Shown one piece after another: positions 62,651 through 64,000 of a DNA stretch of 64,000 nucleotides. This stretch comes from Gammaproteobacteria bacterium. GTDB lineage: Bacteria; Pseudomonadota; Gammaproteobacteria; HK1. Under the pieces are notes generated by a model, which saw nothing but the letters and a program-made list of their open reading frames with translations, was not told where the DNA came from and made no database searches. Location of the stretch: the NCBI GenBank assembly GCA_022826505.1, contig JAJDUQ010000301.1, positions 1 through 64,000 of the forward strand. The letters are read 5' to 3'. The position numbers were made by a program, and so were the translations under genes. Numbering within the stretch: the stretch's first letter is position 1; each line of letters begins with the position of its first letter.

Positions 62651-64000
62651 TCATTCCCATCGTTCGAGCGATCCGGCCTCGCGGCCCGAGATCCACCCAC
62701 CGATGAAGCACTCCGCCATGTTGCCGCCCGCAAGGTACAGGTGGCCGAAGACCCCGCCCAGCTCGCCCGCCGCGTACAGCCTCGGGATGGGTTCGCCGTA
62801 CGCGTCGATGACCCGCTGCTTCGCATCGTGCACCGGGCCGCCGTGAGTGTTCGAGCAGATCGGCCAGACCGGCGCGAAGTGAAACGGCGGCGTCCTGATG
62901 GGAAGCATCGAAGGAGGAGGGCGGCCGTGGTCGGCGTCTTGGCCGTCCTCGACCAGTGCGTTCCAGCGCGAGACGGTGGATTCGAGCACTGTGGAGTCGG
63001 CACCGATTTCCCGCGCCACCTCCTCGATGGTCCCGGCCTGGCGAACGATGCGGTCTTCGAGCGCGCGGAGGTTCTCGGGCGTGTACTCGAACGAGAGTCC
63101 TCGGTCGTTGAAGGTGGGGGAGCACAGCGGATAAGTGCCGCGGCCTTCGTCGTCGAGCACGATCCAGGAGGGGATGCGCGGATAGCGCTGGGTCTGCGGG
63201 TCGTAGGTCGCCATGTTCCGGTGAGAGGTGTCCTGGAGATACGGCGGATACTCGTTCATGTAGCGCCGCCCGTTCTGGTCGACGACGATCCACGGCATCT
63301 TCACGTCGGCGCGCGGCGGACGGCCGGGCACCCAGTCCGGAAGGCGTTTCATCCGGATACCGTAGGGGTAGTCCGGGTCCGGATGGCGGAAGCCGTAGGT
63401 GCCGTGGAAGAGCCACATGTGCCAGAGATCCGCGCCCACCGCTTGGGCCATGCGGATGCCGTCGCCGGTGCTTCCCAGGAACGCGGCGGTCAGCACCGGC
63501 TTCTCCTGCCACCACTGGCGCTGCATTTCCTGGTTGGCCTCGAAGCCCCCGCTCGCCAGCACCACGCCCTGTCGGGCCCGGATGCGGCGCGTACCGGACG
63601 GGGTGTCGACGATGACGCCCCGCACGGATCCGTCCTTTCCGGTGAGGAGGCGCCGGGCCGGCGATTCGAGCCATACCGCGATGTCGCGTTGCTCGATGTT
63701 GTCTTCCATGACCTTGAACAGCCGCACGCCGGCCGCTCGGTGGATGGGCAGATAGCTGTTGACGTGCGGGTAGCGGGCGGCCGGATCGAACTCCGGGACG
63801 CTGTCGATGTAGTAGTAGGCAAAGGTGTCGATGCCGGGAAAGGGATAGTTTCCCGGCGCTTCCCGTCTCGCAACCCCGGCCCCGCTCGCCTTCGCCAGGC
63901 GCTCGAAGTACGCCGGGACCTCGGTCATGCCCTGCGCCAGGACGGCCAGCACGTCGTCGGGCGTGGTCCCCGCCGCGGTTTCCTTCAGGTAGGCGAGCGC
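62651..64000 (-). CDS. FAD-dependent oxidoreductase (fumarate reductase/KstD-like), partial
   Basis: The N-terminus lies beyond the window; 449 residues are visible. VVLASGGFEANQEM (FAD contact), AFLGSTGDGIRMAQAVGADLWHM, and the C-terminal PIPRLYAAGELGGVFGHLYLAGGNMAECFIGGWISGREAG are the hallmarks of the succinate dehydrogenase/fumarate reductase flavoprotein superfamily (tricarballylate or 3-ketosteroid dehydrogenase-like). It may oxidise or reduce an alkene/carboxylate intermediate in the same pathway as the Cox-type enzyme. Its first residues, with the GxGxxG FAD loop, are missing only because the window ends. Confidence 0.85.
   Translation of the reverse strand, partial: ALAYLKETAAGTTPDDVLAVLAQGMTEVPAYFERLAKASGAGVARREAPGNYPFPGIDTFAYYYIDSVPEFDPAARYPHVNSYLPIHRAAGVRLFKVMEDNIEQRDIAVWLESPARRLLTGKDGSVRGVIVDTPSGTRRIRARQGVVLASGGFEANQEMQRQWWQEKPVLTAAFLGSTGDGIRMAQAVGADLWHMWLFHGTYGFRHPDPDYPYGIRMKRLPDWVPGRPPRADVKMPWIVVDQNGRRYMNEYPPYLQDTSHRNMATYDPQTQRYPRIPSWIVLDDEGRGTYPLCSPTFNDRGLSFEYTPENLRALEDRIVRQAGTIEEVAREIGADSTVLESTVSRWNALVEDGQDADHGRPPPSMLPIRTPPFHFAPVWPICSNTHGGPVHDAKQRVIDAYGEPIPRLYAAGELGGVFGHLYLAGGNMAECFIGGWISGREAGSLERWE

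Overview
The window is GC-rich, Gram-negative DNA, most likely from a proteobacterium. The evidence is Tat-type substrate-binding proteins, a type V autotransporter with a terminal-Phe beta-barrel, Cox/Xdh-type molybdenum hydroxylases, hydantoinase A/B and a branched-chain/urea-type ABC transporter. I cannot place it to genus. I see no tRNA, rRNA, integrase, IS transposase or CRISPR array.

Left part (1-15.6 kb): a locus for uptake and hydrolysis of amides. Two paralogous Tat-exported binding proteins, each 395 residues and on opposite strands, flank a reverse-strand livHMGF-type permease/ATPase operon. The first is followed by an intact amidase. The second is followed by a truncated, frameshifted relic of the same amidase, fused to a relic of a P1/NylC-type peptidase gene whose intact copy lies about 3 kb away. 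A GntR/FCD regulator is divergent from the second binding protein, with a perfect 22-bp palindrome between them. A DUF1185 protein, a third amidase and a D-2-hydroxyacid dehydrogenase follow.

Middle (15.9-40.7 kb): a defence island with every gene on the plus strand and mostly overlapping start and stop codons. Its frame is a BREX type 1 operon (brxA, brxB, brxC, pglX, pglZ type B, brxL). Inserted into it are: an AAA ATPase + DUF4276 pair (between brxC and pglX); and, between pglX and pglZ, a DUF4258 gene with a frameshifted YgiT-type zinc-finger partner, a SIR2 + HerA pair with a trailing KTSC gene, broken small genes, a relic of a pglZ 5' end, and a Hachiman-like HamA nuclease + Ski2-like HamB helicase. 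The helicase overlaps a third gene encoding an AlbA_2/HATPase protein. The presumed target-recognition part of pglX is conspicuously AT-rich, as if exchanged.

Right part (40.8-64 kb): catabolic genes (CoxG-like SRPBCC, ornithine-cyclodeaminase family, DMT exporter, Xdh-type large subunit, acyl-CoA ligase, LLM flavin oxidoreductase, enolase-superfamily enzyme, HyuB, HyuA). They are followed by a VapB-like antitoxin whose VapC is cut to ten residues, an autotransporter preceded by a long structured RNA leader resembling the HEARO/omega-RNA of IscB elements but with no iscB nearby, and a coxL-coxS-coxM set with a flavoprotein that runs off the window.
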